Source of the DNA: Candidatus Desulfovibrio gallistercoris | Lineage (GTDB): Bacteria > Desulfobacterota > Desulfovibrionia > Desulfovibrionales > Desulfovibrionaceae | Direction of reading: 5' to 3' | Assembly (NCBI GenBank): GCA_019118745.1 | Contig: DWYJ01000039.1 | Coordinates: 1-41,128, forward strand | Length of the DNA: 41,128 nt | Part shown: one piece after another, positions 38,091 through 41,128 of the stretch | Layout: each line of letters begins with the position of its first letter | How positions within the stretch are numbered: position 1 is the stretch's first letter | The notes under the pieces: generated by a model | What the model was told of the DNA's origin: nothing | Seen by the model: only the letters and a program-made list of their open reading frames with translations | Databases searched by the model: none | Program-made: the position numbers and the translations under genes

Positions 38091-39839
38091 ATGAGCATAC
38101 CCCATGACGTCGATCTCATCCTGACGCTGGCCGGCGGTCTGACGGCCGCTACGGTGCTGGGCTTCCTCACGCAGAAACTGCGTCTTTCCCCGCTGGTGGG
38201 TTATCTGCTGGCGGGCGTGCTGGTAGGCCCCTATTCGCCCGGCTTCGTGGCGGATGCCTCCACCGCCTCCCAATGCGCGGAGATCGGCATCATCCTGCTC
38301 ATGTTCGGCGTCGGCCTGCATTTCCATCTCAAGGATCTGCTGGCCGTTCGGCATATCGCCGTCAGCGGCGCGCTCATCCAGATAGCCGCCGCCACCCTGG
38401 CCGGGGCCGCCGTCTTCTGTCTGCTGGGCGGCAGCCTCATGGCCGGTCTGGTGTTCGGCATGTCCATCTCCGTGGCCAGCACCGTGGTGCTGACCCGCGT
38501 CATGGGCGACAACGGCCTCCTCCACACCCGTGCCGGGCATGTGGCGCTGGGCTGGCTGGTGGTGGAGGACCTCTTCACCATCCTGCTGCTGGTGCTGCTG
38601 CCCACCGTGCTTTCCCCGGATGCCGGGCCGCTCTGGAGCACGCTGGGCCTGACCGTCCTCAAGCTGGCGGGCCTCACGGCCTTCATGCTGCTTGCCGGCC
38701 AGAAGCTCATCCCCTTGCTGCTGGGCTGGGTGGCCCGCACCGGCACCCGCGACCTCTTCACCCTGGCCGTGCTGGCGCTGGCCCTGGGCATCGCCGTGGG
38801 CGCGGCCCTGCTTTTCGATGCATCCATGGCCCTGGGGGCCTTTCTGGCGGGTATGGTGGTGGGTCAGTCCGATTTCAGCGCCCGCGCCGCCGCCGAGGCC
38901 CTCCCCCTGCGTGACGCCTTTGCCGTGCTCTTCTTCGTCTCCGTGGGGATGCTCTTCGACCCGCTGGCCCTGCTGGACGACTGGCCGCTCATGCTCCTGA
39001 CCTTCGGCATCATCGTGCTCATCAAGCCCATGACCGCCTTCACCGTCTGCCGCCTCTTCCGCCGCCCCCCGCGTGAAGCGCTGGCCGTGGGGCTCTCCCT
39101 GGGCCAGATCGGGGAGTTCTCCTTCATCCTCGCCGGCGTGGGCGCGACTTACGGCCTCTTCGGTCCTGAAGTCAACAATGCCGTCATCCCCGCGGCCATC
39201 CTGTCCATCACCCTCAATCCGCTGCTCTTCCCGCAGCTCGGCCGCCTGTCCCGCTGGCTGGAGGCTCGCCGCCCGGCCTTCGTGCCCGACGCCGCCGAAG
39301 AGGACGCCGCCCCGAGCGGCGACGTCATCGTCGTGGGTTACGGCCCCACCGGCGAGGCCCTCTGCCGCATCCTCGAAGACTTCCACCTGCGGCCCGTCAT
39401 CATCGAAGCCAATATCGACACCGTCCGCCGCCTGCGGCAGGAAGGCCGCCACGCCCTGCACGGCAACGCCACCCAGGCCGAAGTGCTCCTCCAGGCCGGA
39501 CTGGCCGACGCCACGGCCCTGCTCCTGACCTCGGCGGGCATCCCCGCGGCGGACGTCATCAGCATCGCCCGCGGCATCAATCCGCATATCCGCATCTGGG
39601 CCCATACCGCCTACCTGAGCCAGGCCCGCGCTCTGCGGGCGCAAGGCGTGCAGGACGCCTTCAGCGGCGAAGGCGAAGTGGCGCTGGCCCTTTCCGCCGC
39701 CCTGCTGCGGGATCTCGGCGCGGCCCCGGCCTTCATCGACGCCGAACGCGACCGCCTGCGCGCCCGTTGGAGCTATCCCGACGCCGCAACGCCCCCGCCC
39801 GCCGACACGCCCGAAGCCGGCCGGCCCGCCGCCCGCTGA
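38091..39839 (+). CDS. CPA2 monovalent cation:proton antiporter with TrkA-N domain (YbaL/KefB-like)
   Basis: Inner-membrane transporter that exchanges or lets out K+ (or Na+) with H+. The 582-residue protein has about 12-13 membrane segments (8-395) with the CPA2 pattern GYLLAGVLVGPYSPGF (about 37-52), EIGIILLMFGVGLHF and the FDASMALGAFLAGMVVGQSDF segment. A cytoplasmic RCK/TrkA-N domain follows (about 410-550) with the nucleotide-binding VIVVGYGPTGEALCRIL. The plan is closer to YbaL than to KefB/KefC, which need a quinone reductase partner not seen here. GAGGTGA precedes the ATG. Confidence 0.9.
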   Translation: MSIPHDVDLILTLAGGLTAATVLGFLTQKLRLSPLVGYLLAGVLVGPYSPGFVADASTASQCAEIGIILLMFGVGLHFHLKDLLAVRHIAVSGALIQIAAATLAGAAVFCLLGGSLMAGLVFGMSISVASTVVLTRVMGDNGLLHTRAGHVALGWLVVEDLFTILLLVLLPTVLSPDAGPLWSTLGLTVLKLAGLTAFMLLAGQKLIPLLLGWVARTGTRDLFTLAVLALALGIAVGAALLFDASMALGAFLAGMVVGQSDFSARAAAEALPLRDAFAVLFFVSVGMLFDPLALLDDWPLMLLTFGIIVLIKPMTAFTVCRLFRRPPREALAVGLSLGQIGEFSFILAGVGATYGLFGPEVNNAVIPAAILSITLNPLLFPQLGRLSRWLEARRPAFVPDAAEEDAAPSGDVIVVGYGPTGEALCRILEDFHLRPVIIEANIDTVRRLRQEGRHALHGNATQAEVLLQAGLADATALLLTSAGIPAADVISIARGINPHIRIWAHTAYLSQARALRAQGVQDAFSGEGEVALALSAALLRDLGAAPAFIDAERDRLRARWSYPDAATPPPADTPEAGRPAAR

Positions 39840-39874
39840 ACGACCGGCATCCCACCGGAAAGAGGAAGCCCGCC

Positions 39875-41059
39875 GTGATCGTGCATCTGGACATGGACGC
39901 CTTCTTTGCCTCCGTGGAGCAGCTCGACGATCCCGACCTGCGCGGCAAGCCGGTCATCATCGGCGGCGGCAGCCGGGGCGTCGTCTCCACCGCCTCCTAC
40001 GAAGCGCGCGTCTTCGGCGTGCGCTCCGCCATGCCCATCGCCACGGCTCGCAAGCTCTGTCCGCAAGGCATCTTCGTGCGCGGCCGCATGCGGCGCTATG
40101 TGGAGCTCTCCCGCCGCATCATGGATGCCCTGCGCAACTTCTCCCCCCTCGTGGAGCCCGCCAGCGTGGACGAGGCCTATCTGGACGCCTCCGGCCTGGA
40201 ACGCCTCTTCGGCCCGCCGGAACAGCTCCTGCCCGCCATCAAGGCCCGCGTGGCCGAAGTCACCGGCGGCCTGACCTGCTCCGTCGGGGCCGCGCCAGTA
40301 AAATTCCTCGCCAAGATCTGTTCCGAGGTCAACAAGCCCGACGGCATCTTCATCCTGCCCGCCGATCAGGTGGACGCCTTCCTCCTCTCCCTGACCGTGG
40401 AGCGCCTGCCCGGCGTGGGCAAGCGCATGGCCCGCGACCTCCACGCCCTCGGCATCTCCCGCGTGGAGCACCTGCGCCGCTACAGCCCCGACTTCATGGA
40501 ACGCCGCTTCGGCAAGTGGGGACGGGAACTCCTGCGCCGCGCCCACGGCATCGACCCCCGCCCCGTCTGCCCGGAGCACGTCGCCAAAAGCGAAAGCGCC
40601 GAGACCACCTTTGCCGAAGATACCCGCGACCGCGCCTTTCTGGAAAAAAAGCTCCTCGGCCATGCCGAACGCGTGGGCGCGTCCCTGCGGCGGCACGGCT
40701 GGCAAGGCCGCACCATCACCCTGAAGATCAAGTTCGCCGACTTCCGCCAGATCACCCGCTCACGTACCCTCCCCGGCCCCACCTGCGCCACCCAGACCAT
40801 TTTTGAGACCGCCTGCGACCTCCTGCGTCAGGAACCCCTGCCCCTGCCCGTCCGCCTCGTGGGGCTCGGCGTCTCCGGCTTCGAAGCCCCGCCCCCGCAA
40901 CAGGCCATGCTGCCGGGCCTCCCCTCCCTCGACAAACACGACCCGCAAGAGGAAGAACGCCGCCTGCGCCTCGACAAGGCCCTCGACAGCCTGCGCCACA
41001 AATTCGGCACGCAGGCCGTCCAGCGCGGCCGCCTCTTCACCCCGCCGGATACGGAGTGA
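39875..41059 (+). CDS. dinB: DNA polymerase IV (Y family)
   Basis: Error-prone translesion DNA polymerase without proofreading. The 394-residue protein begins MIVHLDMDAFFASVEQ with the first metal aspartates; SVDEAYLDASG (about 97-107) gives the catalytic Asp-Glu pair. A helix-hairpin-helix (ERLPGVGKRMARDL, about 177-190) and the little-finger domain follow. The stretch PQQAMLPGL near residue 345 may be the beta-clamp binding motif, though it departs from the usual QLxLF. The start is GTG 39875, chosen because AGAGGAAG lies 6 bases ahead and the protein then begins at the family position. It is 35 bases after the antiporter gene and probably co-transcribed. No LexA-like box was noticed. Confidence 0.95.
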   Translation: MIVHLDMDAFFASVEQLDDPDLRGKPVIIGGGSRGVVSTASYEARVFGVRSAMPIATARKLCPQGIFVRGRMRRYVELSRRIMDALRNFSPLVEPASVDEAYLDASGLERLFGPPEQLLPAIKARVAEVTGGLTCSVGAAPVKFLAKICSEVNKPDGIFILPADQVDAFLLSLTVERLPGVGKRMARDLHALGISRVEHLRRYSPDFMERRFGKWGRELLRRAHGIDPRPVCPEHVAKSESAETTFAEDTRDRAFLEKKLLGHAERVGASLRRHGWQGRTITLKIKFADFRQITRSRTLPGPTCATQTIFETACDLLRQEPLPLPVRLVGLGVSGFEAPPPQQAMLPGLPSLDKHDPQEEERRLRLDKALDSLRHKFGTQAVQRGRLFTPPDTE

Positions 41060-41098
41060 TTTTTGGGGGAGGTGGTGTCTGTTTTTTTTCGTGGGGGG

Positions 41099-41128
41099 AA
41101 GGGCCCCTTTGTGGACAAAGGGGCCCTT
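41099..41128. terminator. GC-rich hairpin at window end
   Basis: AAGGGCCCCTTTG (41099-41111) pairs perfectly with its complement at 41116-41128, preceded by six G and, earlier, by a T run (41081-41088). It likely ends dinB or a convergent gene beyond the window. Confidence 0.7.

Overview
The window reads as a chromosomal segment of a high-GC, strictly respiratory Desulfobacterota bacterium, most likely a Desulfovibrio relative (Desulfovibrionaceae). This is inferred from gene content: an F1Fo ATP synthase operon with both b' and b subunits but no a or c genes, a Re-type citrate synthase beside an isocitrate dehydrogenase that lacks the NADP-binding residues, a TRAP solute receptor and a PbpC/alpha-2-macroglobulin pair. 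No rRNA, tRNA, CRISPR array, insertion sequence or prophage was recognised. Most of the window is ordinary core genome; the accessory parts are about 7.9-10.6 kb, 12.7-15.1 kb and the 3' flanks of several genes.

Layout. 0-1.7 kb: shikimate kinase and a family-2 glycosyltransferase, start and stop overlapping. 1.8-7.9 kb: ATP synthase operon b'-b-delta-alpha-gamma-beta-epsilon, with a good promoter and a strong terminator. 8.0-10.5 kb (minus): two tandem genes of an uncharacterised family, each made of two copies of a ~190-residue domain; the second is frameshifted. 10.7-12.5 kb (minus): lepA. 12.7-14.5 kb: an Mrr-type restriction endonuclease and an unknown charged protein. 14.5-15.1 kb: non-coding DNA with two copies of a 148-bp repeat. 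15.1-18.1 kb (minus): Re-citrate synthase (with an unexpected C-terminal Cache-like domain) and icd, the oxaloacetate-to-2-oxoglutarate arm that supplies glutamate. 18.3-21.0 kb: an RNB-domain ribonuclease overlapping plsY. 21.3-29.4 kb (minus): alpha-2-macroglobulin and pbpC, a periplasmic defence and wall-repair pair. 29.6-32.8 kb: thrC, a small unknown protein and an orphan DctP-type receptor. 32.9-35.9 kb (minus): mtnA and a surface-carbohydrate type gene. 36.1-41.1 kb: hom, a YjbQ protein, a CPA2 antiporter and dinB.

The most unusual signal is not a gene. A family of short repeats (three full copies of exactly 148 bp at 14634, 14923 and 21155, shorter or degraded copies at 2312, 23679 and 31097, and a solo end at 7882) has TAGAGCATTTT-like terminal inverted repeats. 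Four protein genes (atpF', icd, pbpC, alpha-2-macroglobulin) take their own TAG stop codon from the first bases of such an element, always at the same end. Directly behind that stop the transcript would fold a 13-bp hairpin, which is kept by compensatory base changes between copies. This looks like a miniature transposable element that enters stop codons harmlessly and then acts as a 3' UTR structure.

Promoters are given where hexamers and spacing were read directly. No database search or folding program was run, so all family names rest on recognisable motifs.
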